DNA from: Pseudemcibacter aquimaris
GTDB taxonomy: Bacteria > Pseudomonadota > Alphaproteobacteria > Sphingomonadales > Emcibacteraceae
NCBI RefSeq assembly: GCF_028869115.1
Contig: NZ_CP079800.1
Location: forward strand, 2,517,501 to 2,581,500
Direction: 5' to 3'
Length of the DNA: 64,000 bases
The stretch's first letter is position 1, and each line of letters opens with the position of its first letter. The position numbers and the translations under genes were made by a program. Positions 17,449 to 25,718 of the stretch are shown here, piece by piece. The notes beneath the pieces were generated by a model, which did not search any database, had not been told where the DNA came from, and saw only the letters and a program-made list of their open reading frames with translations.

Positions 17449-18174
17449 ATGAAAAAAATCATTCTTTTAATGTCGTCACTTATTATGACGAGCACTGCAT
17501 ATGCAAAAGATATCAAGGTACTTGCCTTTTCACAAGTGGAACCGGGGATTTATCACCACCTTTCAAACCTAAATGGCATTGCGCTGATTGAAAGGCTTGG
17601 CAAAAAACAAGGCTGGAAAGTAGACGTGACCCACGATAGCGGCAGTTTTAATGATAAGCGCCTCTCGCAATATGATGTTGTTGCCTTTATCAATTCAACG
17701 GGTGACATATTGAATGATGAACAACAAGCATCCTTTGAAAGATATATCAGAAACGGCGGCGGGTATGTTGGCACCCATTCCGCGGCAGACACAGAACATG
17801 GATGGGAATGGTACGGAAAACTGGTCGGCGGTTTTTTCAGAAGCCATCCTGATACCGATCAGGTCGGCGAAACAAGCCTTGAAAATAAAAATCATCCGGC
17901 ACTTAAACACGTGCAAGAAACCGTTCCTGTTCTTGAAGAATGGTATGATTACACATCAAACGTGCGCGGCAAACCGGGTTACACCGTTCTGATGACTGTC
18001 GATGAAAATACATATGAAGGCGGCGTTACCGGTGACGATCACCCAATCACATGGGTCAATGAATTTGATGGCGGCAGAGCCTTTTACACTGGCTTTGGCC
18101 ACTATTTCCAAAAAGATCATCCGTTCTTATCAGAACTTCTAATCGGCGGCGTCGAATGGGCCGCTGGTGAGTAA
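17449..18174 (+). CDS. ThuA-like domain protein, exported
   Basis: A 241-residue ThuA-family (class I glutamine-amidotransferase-like fold) protein, often found in sugar-degradation loci. A signal peptide (IILLMSSLIMTSTAYA) precedes the domain. Motifs include VLAFSQVEPGIYHH, DVVAFINSTGDILNDEQ, GGGYVGTHSAADTEHGWEWYGKLVGG and GRAFYTGFGHY. I chose the ATG at 17449, which has GGGA upstream and starts the signal peptide; an ATG at 17434 is five codons longer. A perfect hairpin follows the stop. Its exact reaction is unknown. Confidence 0.8.
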   Translation: MKKIILLMSSLIMTSTAYAKDIKVLAFSQVEPGIYHHLSNLNGIALIERLGKKQGWKVDVTHDSGSFNDKRLSQYDVVAFINSTGDILNDEQQASFERYIRNGGGYVGTHSAADTEHGWEWYGKLVGGFFRSHPDTDQVGETSLENKNHPALKHVQETVPVLEEWYDYTSNVRGKPGYTVLMTVDENTYEGGVTGDDHPITWVNEFDGGRAFYTGFGHYFQKDHPFLSELLIGGVEWAAGE

Positions 18175-18185
18175 AAAACTTATGT

Positions 18186-18210
18186 CATTGCCCGACTTGG
18201 TCGGGCAATG
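18186..18210. terminator. Perfect hairpin after ThuA gene
   Basis: Arms CATTGCCCGA and TCGGGCAATG form a 10-bp perfect stem with a 5-base loop, 12 bases after the stop codon. No long T-run follows. The core matches the hairpin at 1983-2003. It lies between the ThuA gene and the convergent lipoprotein gene, and so may serve both. Confidence 0.6.
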
Positions 18211-18222
18211 TATTTCAATGAT

Positions 18223-18414
18223 TTATTGATTTTCCAGGTCTTCTAATTCTTCTGCGCGCTTCATTGCTTCTTCGCGTGCTTCTTCTGTTGCTTCGTTTAC
18301 TTCTTTCGCTGCATCATTTATCGCAGAAGACATTGAGCTTTCTTCTTTGCTTTCACCACATGCTGAAAGTATGGCGATCATTGCTGTCATAAGTATAAAT
18401 TTTAATTTATCCAT
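18223..18414 (-). CDS. Small lipoprotein
   Basis: A 63-residue protein with a lipoprotein signal peptide ending in the lipobox LSAC (Cys at residue 19), so lipid-anchored in the envelope. The mature part is a highly charged, Glu- and Lys-rich helix (INDAAKEVNEATEEAREEAMKRAEELEDLE) that could form a coiled coil. No family is recognised. It is convergent with the ThuA gene. Confidence 0.65.
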   Translation of the reverse strand: MDKLKFILMTAMIAILSACGESKEESSMSSAINDAAKEVNEATEEAREEAMKRAEELEDLENQ

Positions 18415-18527
18415 TATTTCCTCGTTTTTTGTAATCCATTAATCGGTATAAAAACCTTATGCGACAATGATATTTTATTCAATCTTTACTTATGTCGTAA
18501 TAAACAAATTACTGAATATAAGGACGA

Positions 18528-18574
18528 GCGCCCCAAGAATGTAGAACTTTAAGCTCTACATTCTTATCAGGCGC
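18528..18574. terminator. Long two-tier inverted repeat
   Basis: The inner arms AAGAATGTAGA (18535-18545) and TCTACATTCTT (18555-18565) are perfectly complementary and nearly extend to the centre. An outer pair, GCGCC (18528-18532) with GGCGC (18570-18574), encloses them. The structure follows the 3' end of the MFS gene, so a bidirectional terminator is the simplest role. Confidence 0.5.
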
Positions 18575-18596
18575 AACTATGACGTTGTACGAGTAA

Positions 18597-19823
18597 TTAT
18601 TCGGCTGCGGCCTCTGCTTTACCTTCAAGTTTTTCATTCTTGAATGTTGCCATAAAGAAGATGGCAATCACAAGGGCGAAAACGCATGGTGTCATCCAGA
18701 TACTGGTCCAGTCACGCACGCCGTCTGTTGTAAAGGCATCAACCACGCGGCCCGCTGTTGCGGTACCGATGGCAAGCCCCACACCATATGTTAATAGTGC
18801 AATAAAGCTTTGTGCACTTGAACGAATTTCCGGTGCGGCTTTATTGTCCACATAAATCTGTCCGGTAACAAAGAAGAAATCATAACAAACACCGTGCAGG
18901 ATAATTCCAAGGTAAACAAGCGCCGCAAGGCTATCCATATCGCCTGTGGCAAACAAGCCATAACGAACCACCCATGCAAGCATGCCCACAAGAAGCATCC
19001 ATTTAACACCAAGACGTCTGAAGAAAAATGGCATAATCACGAGGAATACCGCTTCACTCATTTGTCCCATCGTCATTTTCGCGGCGACGCCTTCCATGCC
19101 GATTTCATTTAAATAGAGGTTCGCAAATGAATAATAAAACGCAAGCGGAATGGAAATCAGCAACGATGAAATGGCAAAAATCGCAAATGATTTATCCTTC
19201 ATCAATGCAAAGCTTTCAAGACCAAGAACATCACCGATGGTGACCTTTTTACCCTTACTTTTTGGTGGGGTATTTGGCAATGTAAAGCTAAACAGACCAA
19301 GGATCACAGAACCCGCAGCCGCCATTTTCATTGGCACTGATGTGGCCTCAACATTTTCGACCTGCGTTCCCAAAACGAACGTAATTCCAAGCCCGGCTAC
19401 GATCCAGCCGATGGTACCCCATACACGAATACGTGGGAACTGGGCATCCGGTTCATCAAGTTGATAGAATGACACACTGTTCGCAAGCGCCAGTGTCGGC
19501 ATATAACAGGCATTATAAATAAGAAGCCCCAAAATAATGTTATTGGTTCCTTCCATCCCCGAAACATAATAAAGAACCGCCGCACCCATCAAATGCAGGA
19601 TCGCCATAACTTTTTCCGCAGGGAAGAACCGGTCCGCCACAAGCCCGACAAAAAGCGGCGCAATGATCGCCCCAATATTATTGGTCAAATATGCAGTGCC
19701 GATTTCCGTGCCGGAAAATCCGATATTTGCCAGATAACTGCCAAGTGTTACAAACCAAGCCCCCCATATGCCGATTTGCAAAAACATCATAATACTAAGC
19801 TGACTGTAAACTTTGCGGTTCAT
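18597..19823 (-). CDS. NupG-type MFS sugar or nucleoside symporter
   Basis: A 408-residue permease of the nucleoside:H+ symporter (NupG) branch of the MFS. Landmarks are SIMMFLQIGIWGAWFVTLGSYL at the N-terminus, VGLVADRFFPAEKVM between helices 2 and 3, and RIRVWGTIGWIVAG. The start at 19823 has GGGAGG upstream; the longer frame from 19859 lacks this. In this setting, divergent from a TIM-barrel epimerase and a GMC oxidoreductase across a LacI-type operator, it more likely imports a sugar or glycoside than a nucleoside. That is inference. Confidence 0.75.
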   Translation of the reverse strand: MNRKVYSQLSIMMFLQIGIWGAWFVTLGSYLANIGFSGTEIGTAYLTNNIGAIIAPLFVGLVADRFFPAEKVMAILHLMGAAVLYYVSGMEGTNNIILGLLIYNACYMPTLALANSVSFYQLDEPDAQFPRIRVWGTIGWIVAGLGITFVLGTQVENVEATSVPMKMAAAGSVILGLFSFTLPNTPPKSKGKKVTIGDVLGLESFALMKDKSFAIFAISSLLISIPLAFYYSFANLYLNEIGMEGVAAKMTMGQMSEAVFLVIMPFFFRRLGVKWMLLVGMLAWVVRYGLFATGDMDSLAALVYLGIILHGVCYDFFFVTGQIYVDNKAAPEIRSSAQSFIALLTYGVGLAIGTATAGRVVDAFTTDGVRDWTSIWMTPCVFALVIAIFFMATFKNEKLEGKAEAAAE

Positions 19824-19890
19824 TTTTGCCTCCCTGTCTCTTATACTGCGAAAAACCATAACCGATCTTCACTGCGATGACCAGTAGAAA

Positions 19891-19904
19891 TGTAAACGGT
19901 TACA
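19891..19904. promoter_or_regulatory. LacI-family operator
   Basis: TGTAAACGGTTACA is a near-palindrome of the LacI/GalR operator class (TGTAA-N4-TTACA). It sits in the gap between the divergent MFS gene (start 19823) and the TIM-barrel gene (start 19933) and could control both. No LacI regulator lies in the window. Confidence 0.7.
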
Positions 19905-19932
19905 AAAAGTAAAGTAATAAAGGGAATTAGCA

Positions 19933-20850
19933 ATGAAATTGGGTCTCCAGAGCGCCATTCTTGACGGCATGTCTTTCGAAGAAGTGGTCGATTTTGCCGC
20001 CGAGCATAACTTTAAATCCATTGAATTTATGTGCTGGCCAGTTGGAAAAGCAGAACGTAAATACGCTGGTGTCACCCATATTGATGTCTCAGATTTCACC
20101 AAAGAAAAAGCCGATTACATTAACGAATATTGCGCGGATAAAGGGGTTGAGATCAGCGCGCTTGGATACTACCCAAATGCCTTATGTCCAGACGAAGAAG
20201 AAGCACAAATCTATATTGATCACATCATGAAAGTTATTGATGCCGCCGCAATCCTTGGGCTTGATACAGTTTGTACATTCATTGGCAATAATTGGCACAA
20301 AAATGTTGATGACAACTGGCCAAGACTTATCCAGGTTTGGACACCGATCCTTGAACACGCCAAATCGAAAAACATCAAAATCGGCATTGAAAACTGCGCT
20401 ATGTTCTTCACCGATGATGAATGGCCGGCGGGGAAAAATATTGCCTATAGCCCGAAAATATGGCGCAGGTTATTTGCCGAATTTGACGGGTATGAGCTTG
20501 GATTAAATTATGATCCATCCCACCTTGTCTGGATGCAGATGGATTATGAAAAACCATGGGGCGAATTTCGCGACCGCATGTATCACGCCCACGCAAAAGA
20601 TGTGACCGTTCATCAGGAAAAGTTAGACGAGGTCGGCACAATGGCGAACCCGCTTGAATATCACACCCCGCGCATTCCAGGGCGTGGTGATATTGATTGG
20701 AAAAAATACATTTCCACCATGAAAATGGCCGGTTTTGATGGTGCCATATGTATCGAGGTCGAAGACGCCGATTATGAAGACAGCCTTGCATCAAGGAAAC
20801 AGTCGCTTATTGACAGCGCGAACCATTTAAGACCATTCATAGAAGGATAA
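19933..20850 (+). CDS. Sugar phosphate isomerase/epimerase (TIM barrel)
   Basis: A 305-residue xylose-isomerase-like TIM-barrel protein. Probable metal ligands lie in the segments IGIENC, NYDPSHLVW, YHAHAKDV and ICIEVED, the usual Glu/Asp/His/Glu positions. The start has AAGGGAAT upstream. The GMC oxidoreductase gene starts two bases after its stop, so they form an operon. In known oxidative glycoside pathways such proteins act as epimerases or lyases on 3-keto sugars. That role is possible here but not shown. Confidence 0.8.
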   Translation: MKLGLQSAILDGMSFEEVVDFAAEHNFKSIEFMCWPVGKAERKYAGVTHIDVSDFTKEKADYINEYCADKGVEISALGYYPNALCPDEEEAQIYIDHIMKVIDAAAILGLDTVCTFIGNNWHKNVDDNWPRLIQVWTPILEHAKSKNIKIGIENCAMFFTDDEWPAGKNIAYSPKIWRRLFAEFDGYELGLNYDPSHLVWMQMDYEKPWGEFRDRMYHAHAKDVTVHQEKLDEVGTMANPLEYHTPRIPGRGDIDWKKYISTMKMAGFDGAICIEVEDADYEDSLASRKQSLIDSANHLRPFIEG

Positions 20851-20852
20851 CC

Positions 20853-22541
20853 ATGGACGAAGAATTTGATGCAATTGTTGTGGGTTCCGGCATATCCGGC
20901 GGATGGGCCGCTAAAGAATTCTGTGAAAAGGGATTAAAAACACTTGTAATCGAGCGGGGCCGCCATGTTGAACGGGGTGATTATCCGACCGAAGGGAAAG
21001 GCCCTTGGGAAATGCCCAATCATGGCCGCACATCCCGCGAAGAACTGGCGAAAGATTACCAGGTCCACCGTCAAACAGGCATCAACGAATGGAACAAACA
21101 TTTCTTCGTAAAAGACAGCGAAAAACCATATTCACAAGAGAATGGAAAACCGTTTTCATGGATCCGCGGTCATCAATTGGGCGGTAAATCGCTAACCTGG
21201 GGGCGGGTAGCACTGCGATTAAGTGATCTGGATTTCGAAGCCAATAAAAAAGATGGCTTCGGCACCGATTGGCCGATCAGATATAATGATCTCGCGTCAT
21301 GGTATGATTACGTGGAAACATTTGCTGGCATCAGCGGATCAAAAGAAAACATCCCACATTTGCCGGATGGTGTGTTTCAGCCACCGATGGAAATGAATTG
21401 TATTGAAAATTATGTGAAAGAAAAGGTTGAAGCCACCTACCCTGACAGGAAGATTATACCGAGCCGCACGGCAAACCTAACAGAACCCACGGAAGAACAA
21501 ATGGAACTTGGGCGTGCTAAATGTCAAAACCGTGCTGAATGTATTCGCGGCTGTTCATTTGGGGCTTATTTTTCCAGTCAGTCAGCCACCTTACCGGCGG
21601 CGGAACGCACTGGAAACCTGAATATTATCACTGATGCCATTGCCCACAGCATTGAATATGATGCAGAAACAGGCAAGGCGACAGGCGTGCGTATTATTGA
21701 TGCCAAAACGAATGAACACCGTGTTTATACCGCAAAGGTCATATTCCTTTGTGCATCGGCGCTTGGATCCACGCAAATTATGTTAAATTCCATTTCTGAA
21801 CGGTTCCCGAACGGCATTGCTAACGATAGCGGTGTGCTTGGTCATTATCTGATGGATCATATTTTCTTTGCTGGTGCCCGCGGCCGTTACGCCGGATTTC
21901 AGGATAAATATTATAAAGGTCGTCGTCCTAACGCCATTTACGTGCCACGTTTTAGAAATGTTGGGAACGACAGTTCAGATTTCCTTCGTGGTTACGGGTA
22001 TGAGGGATGGTCATCCCGCGTCTGGGATAATGGTGCGGAAACGGGGGGATATGGCCCCGAATTTAAAGAAAGCCTAAAAGGCCCGGGCGAATGGGAATTT
22101 GAAATTATGGGCTTTGGTGAAATGCTGCCACGATTTGAAAACCATGTCAGATTACATGAAAACAAAACCGACAAATGGGGTATACCGCAACTGCATATGG
22201 TTTGTGAACATTCTGACAATGAACATGCCATGTTGCAGGATATAATGGATTCAGCTGTTGATATGTTAAATACCGCGGGTCTTAAAAATGTAACCGGATA
22301 TGTAAAACCAAAAGCACCGGGGCTTTGCATCCATGAAATGGGCACCGCCCGTATGGGCCGTGACCCGAATGACAGTATCCTTAACGGATTTAATCAGGCA
22401 CACTCGGTTAAAAATCTATTTGTCACTGACGGCGCCGCTATGACGTCAAGCGGCTGTCAAAACCCGTCGCTGACTTATATGGCCATGACAGCACGGGCGG
22501 TTGATTTCGCGGTTAAGGAATTAAAGGCAGGCCGGATATAA
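20853..22541 (+). CDS. GMC family oxidoreductase
   Basis: A 562-residue flavoprotein of the glucose-methanol-choline family. The FAD-binding GSGISGG motif is at residues 12-18. Also visible are RGHQLGGKSLTWGRVALR, a cysteine group (CQNRAECIRGCSFGAYFSSQ), the catalytic histidine segment CIHEMGTARMG, and the terminal SGCQNPSLTYMAMTARAVDF with the Asn that replaces the second His in many members. It has no signal peptide. With the TIM-barrel gene it suggests oxidation of a sugar hydroxyl followed by rearrangement. The electron acceptor and substrate are unknown. Confidence 0.85.
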   Translation: MDEEFDAIVVGSGISGGWAAKEFCEKGLKTLVIERGRHVERGDYPTEGKGPWEMPNHGRTSREELAKDYQVHRQTGINEWNKHFFVKDSEKPYSQENGKPFSWIRGHQLGGKSLTWGRVALRLSDLDFEANKKDGFGTDWPIRYNDLASWYDYVETFAGISGSKENIPHLPDGVFQPPMEMNCIENYVKEKVEATYPDRKIIPSRTANLTEPTEEQMELGRAKCQNRAECIRGCSFGAYFSSQSATLPAAERTGNLNIITDAIAHSIEYDAETGKATGVRIIDAKTNEHRVYTAKVIFLCASALGSTQIMLNSISERFPNGIANDSGVLGHYLMDHIFFAGARGRYAGFQDKYYKGRRPNAIYVPRFRNVGNDSSDFLRGYGYEGWSSRVWDNGAETGGYGPEFKESLKGPGEWEFEIMGFGEMLPRFENHVRLHENKTDKWGIPQLHMVCEHSDNEHAMLQDIMDSAVDMLNTAGLKNVTGYVKPKAPGLCIHEMGTARMGRDPNDSILNGFNQAHSVKNLFVTDGAAMTSSGCQNPSLTYMAMTARAVDFAVKELKAGRI

Positions 22542-22547
22542 TCAGCT

Positions 22548-24992
22548 CTAAATAATACGCACACGTCTTGCTGGGATGGAAATTGAAACTTTTGTTCCTT
22601 TACCCACTTCACTTTCAATAAGACAGCTACCGCCGTGCAATTCCACAAGCTCTTTCACAATCGGCAATCCTAAACCGGTACCTTCTTCGTTAAGGTCGTG
22701 TGATCCATGTGCCTGTTCAAACGGGTTTAAAACATGCTCGAGTCTGTCTTTCGGGATACCAATACCAGTATCCTCAATTTCAATGGTGATACTTCCGTTT
22801 CGCTCATTAATTACTCTACAGAATATATCACCTCCGCTATTCGTAAATTTCACAGCATTGGATAATAAATTAATCATCACCCGGCGAAATGCGATTTCAT
22901 CGCCGAATAATTTTAATTCTCCGTTTTTATTCTCGCATTCAAAGTGAACCGGAATGTTTTTAAGTTCCGCCATTTTATCAATCATCTTAATGGCGCCTTT
23001 AATTTCAGAAACAAGCGAAAATTCAACTTCATTAAGTTTCCATTTCCCAGCTTCGATCTTGGACAGATCAAGAATATCATTAATCACAATGGATAAATGT
23101 TCACCGCTATTTTTAATATCGGTTAAATATTCCTGATGTTTTTCCGAAATGATTTTACCGCCAATGCCACTCATCATAGCTTCGGAAAAACCGATGATCG
23201 CGTTTAATGGTGTTCTTAATTCATGGGACATATTGGCAAGGAATGTTGATTTTGCCTGATTTGCTTTTTCCGCATCTTTTAATGCTTTTTCAGCTACTCT
23301 TTGTGAATGTCTCAATTGACTTTCAATTTCAATTCTACGCTCGACTTCGCGGCGCAGGCTGTAATTCCAAATCAACACTAAAAATATGACGACCGCTGCA
23401 CCAAAAGCAATTCTGAAGATCAGTTGAAAATCAATCGTGTCTTCTGATTTCAAGCCGATCCAGGTTCTTGAAATTTCTGCGCGTTCCTCTGGGGTTATCG
23501 CGCGTAATGCCTTTTGCATTGCGCTAGCAAGAAGCGGCAGATCTTTTCTAATCGCCATAGCATTTTCGCCGCGATATGGCGTGTCCCCAACCACAGCAAG
23601 GTTCGAATATCCTTCGCTGGCGATGGAATATGTTGCCATTGGCATACTACCGACATAAGCATCGGCTTCACCAGTCGCGACAAGCCCCATTGCACCCGCG
23701 ACCGTATCAGCGGTCACAATATTGATGCGTGGGTAATCCCGTTCAATAAAACTTTTCACGGCGAAATTATTCACTTGTGCGACTGTTCTGCCAACAAGCG
23801 CATCAAGATTACCGTAAACCTCTTCGCCTTCACGTGCGAAAATCATATGCACAACACTGACATAAGGATCGGTGAATTCAAGCGTCTCTCTACGTTCATC
23901 AGTTTCTGTAATAAGCGTAAGAATATCAGCTTCTTTCGTATTGATATCTTCAAGGGCTTCTGTCCAGTTCCGGCTTCCTGTATGGCGAAATTCAACATTT
24001 AGCTTTTCTGCAATTTTATCCAAATAAGCGCCGGTGACCCCGCTGATATTTCCTTCTTCATCAAGAAACTCAAGAGGGTTTTGCGTCGGATCAACCCCGA
24101 CATTAATAATCCTATTATCCGCAAGCCATTCTGCCTCTGCTGATGTAAGGCCAATACCGGTTGACGCGTTAAGTTGTGTTGTTTGCCATTTATTAGATAG
24201 CATCACAATTTCTTCATCGGTAACCGCCGCCATTCCCTTTTCAAGGATATCGCGCAAAATCGGCCAATCATCCCGAACGGCAAGACGGATAAAATCTGAA
24301 TTTTCAGTTTCTGGGAAAAATTTATCACCAATAACCTCAATCCCCGGAAGCATGCTTGTACGGATTGTATAAAGCGAAACTGGCAATATATCCGCATGCA
24401 CATCGATTGTGCCCGCCGCCAATGCTTTTAATGCAAGCGGTGTAGTATCAAAACTAACAAGGTTTAATTCAGGATAATCTGATCGATATATCGTATCCGG
24501 AAATGCCCCAGATACCACACCCACACGTTTTCCGTATAGATCATCAATTCCCGTAATTTCACCTGCCCCTTCGCGGCCAAAATAAACCATCGGCAAATCA
24601 AGGTAGGGTCTTGTGAACAGCAAATATTCTTCGCGGTCTGGCGTCTGAATAATGCTTTGCCCCATGTCGATTTCTTTATTTTCAAGCGCTTTTAAAAGAT
24701 CAGACCAAACAAGCCCATTTACATATTCAATGTTGATACCAACTTTACTCGCTACCAAATTAAGATAATCAATGGAATATCCGTAAGCTTCACCATCACG
24801 CATAAAATCAAGTGGTGCCCAGCCCATTTCATTAGTCGATGTAATAACGGGATGATCGGCGATGAATGCCTTTTCTTCTTCGGTAAGTTCAACAGGAACT
24901 GTATCCACAGGCGATTGGCTTTGCGCATACACATGTGTCACAAACATAAACAACGCTAAAACAGCATAAATATATCTATTTATTGCCTGCAT
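22548..24992 (-). CDS. Sensor histidine kinase with two SBP_bac_3 domains (A)
   Basis: An 814-residue membrane sensor. A signal peptide is followed by two tandem periplasmic solute-binding domains of the SBP_bac_3 type (about 35-270 and 285-500). They share the repeated ITGIDDLYGKRVGVV/YGNLDALVGRTVAQV pattern. One membrane helix (about 525-545) leads to a HisKA domain with phospho-acceptor H590 (MSHELRTPLNAIIGF). An HATPase_c domain follows, with NLLSNAVKFT, DTGIGIP and GTGLGLPIV. This is the BvgS/EvgS sensor plan without receiver or HPt domains. No response regulator gene is adjacent. It ends seven bases from the GMC stop, in convergent orientation. The ligand is unknown. Confidence 0.85.
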   Translation of the reverse strand: MQAINRYIYAVLALFMFVTHVYAQSQSPVDTVPVELTEEEKAFIADHPVITSTNEMGWAPLDFMRDGEAYGYSIDYLNLVASKVGINIEYVNGLVWSDLLKALENKEIDMGQSIIQTPDREEYLLFTRPYLDLPMVYFGREGAGEITGIDDLYGKRVGVVSGAFPDTIYRSDYPELNLVSFDTTPLALKALAAGTIDVHADILPVSLYTIRTSMLPGIEVIGDKFFPETENSDFIRLAVRDDWPILRDILEKGMAAVTDEEIVMLSNKWQTTQLNASTGIGLTSAEAEWLADNRIINVGVDPTQNPLEFLDEEGNISGVTGAYLDKIAEKLNVEFRHTGSRNWTEALEDINTKEADILTLITETDERRETLEFTDPYVSVVHMIFAREGEEVYGNLDALVGRTVAQVNNFAVKSFIERDYPRINIVTADTVAGAMGLVATGEADAYVGSMPMATYSIASEGYSNLAVVGDTPYRGENAMAIRKDLPLLASAMQKALRAITPEERAEISRTWIGLKSEDTIDFQLIFRIAFGAAVVIFLVLIWNYSLRREVERRIEIESQLRHSQRVAEKALKDAEKANQAKSTFLANMSHELRTPLNAIIGFSEAMMSGIGGKIISEKHQEYLTDIKNSGEHLSIVINDILDLSKIEAGKWKLNEVEFSLVSEIKGAIKMIDKMAELKNIPVHFECENKNGELKLFGDEIAFRRVMINLLSNAVKFTNSGGDIFCRVINERNGSITIEIEDTGIGIPKDRLEHVLNPFEQAHGSHDLNEEGTGLGLPIVKELVELHGGSCLIESEVGKGTKVSISIPARRVRII

Positions 24993-25118
24993 CTATAGAC
25001 TAAATCCTGTACTTCCCATAATCTGTACTAACCATATAAGGTAATTTTAATACAAATTAGTTAACAACTCACATAATATGACGGTTTTATTACATAATTT
25101 AATGGTTTTGCGCAAAAA

Positions 25119-25718
25119 ATGAGGATCATTACAATTTCTGGCGCAAGTGGATCAGGCAAATCAACACTTGCAGAATATATCCTGAACATCATGACAGGCA
25201 GCAAACTCCTGAGCGTGGATCGCTATTATTTAAGCAAAAATGAACAAGTGGAAAAATTTGGCTCTTTCAATTTCGATGACCCAAATGCCATAGAACATGA
25301 ATTGCTTCATGACCACCTTGATCAATTAAAATTGGCGGGTGAAACGAATGTTCCCATTTATGATTTCACCATCAGTGAACGTGCGGGATATGAACCATTT
25401 AAAGTGGGTAAAACCCTGATTATGGATGGTTTATTTGCCGGAACACTTTTATCAGAACGAAGCGATTTTAATATTTTCGTTGATGCCAATCTTGATACTG
25501 CCCTTGATAGACGTATTGAACGTGACATGCGGGAACGGGGCCGTACAAGGGAAAGCGTTATTGAACAATATGAACGTGATGTCCGTCCTGCCTATTTCAA
25601 ACATATCGAACCATTAAAGGCCAATGCGGATCTGGTGATTGAAAATAATGGCGACATCCAAGAAATGTTGGACGCGATTAATACCCAAGACGCTTTCCGC
25701 GAACATTCACATAAATAA
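25119..25718 (+). CDS. Uridine-kinase-like P-loop kinase
   Basis: A 199-residue P-loop kinase of the uridine kinase/phosphoribulokinase type. Walker A GASGSGKST is at residues 8-16. The segments VDRYYLSKNE, FNFDDPNAIEHELL and IMDGLFAG are typical of the family, and a lid region RRIERDMRERGRT follows. It may phosphorylate uridine or another small metabolite. Its last 41 bases overlap the convergent APC permease gene. The family is well supported; the substrate is not. Confidence 0.8.
   Translation: MRIITISGASGSGKSTLAEYILNIMTGSKLLSVDRYYLSKNEQVEKFGSFNFDDPNAIEHELLHDHLDQLKLAGETNVPIYDFTISERAGYEPFKVGKTLIMDGLFAGTLLSERSDFNIFVDANLDTALDRRIERDMRERGRTRESVIEQYERDVRPAYFKHIEPLKANADLVIENNGDIQEMLDAINTQDAFREHSHK

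Noticed and set aside
19869-20102. Minus-strand frame across the LacI-type operator
   Set aside because: Antisense to the start of the TIM-barrel gene, with no family resemblance.
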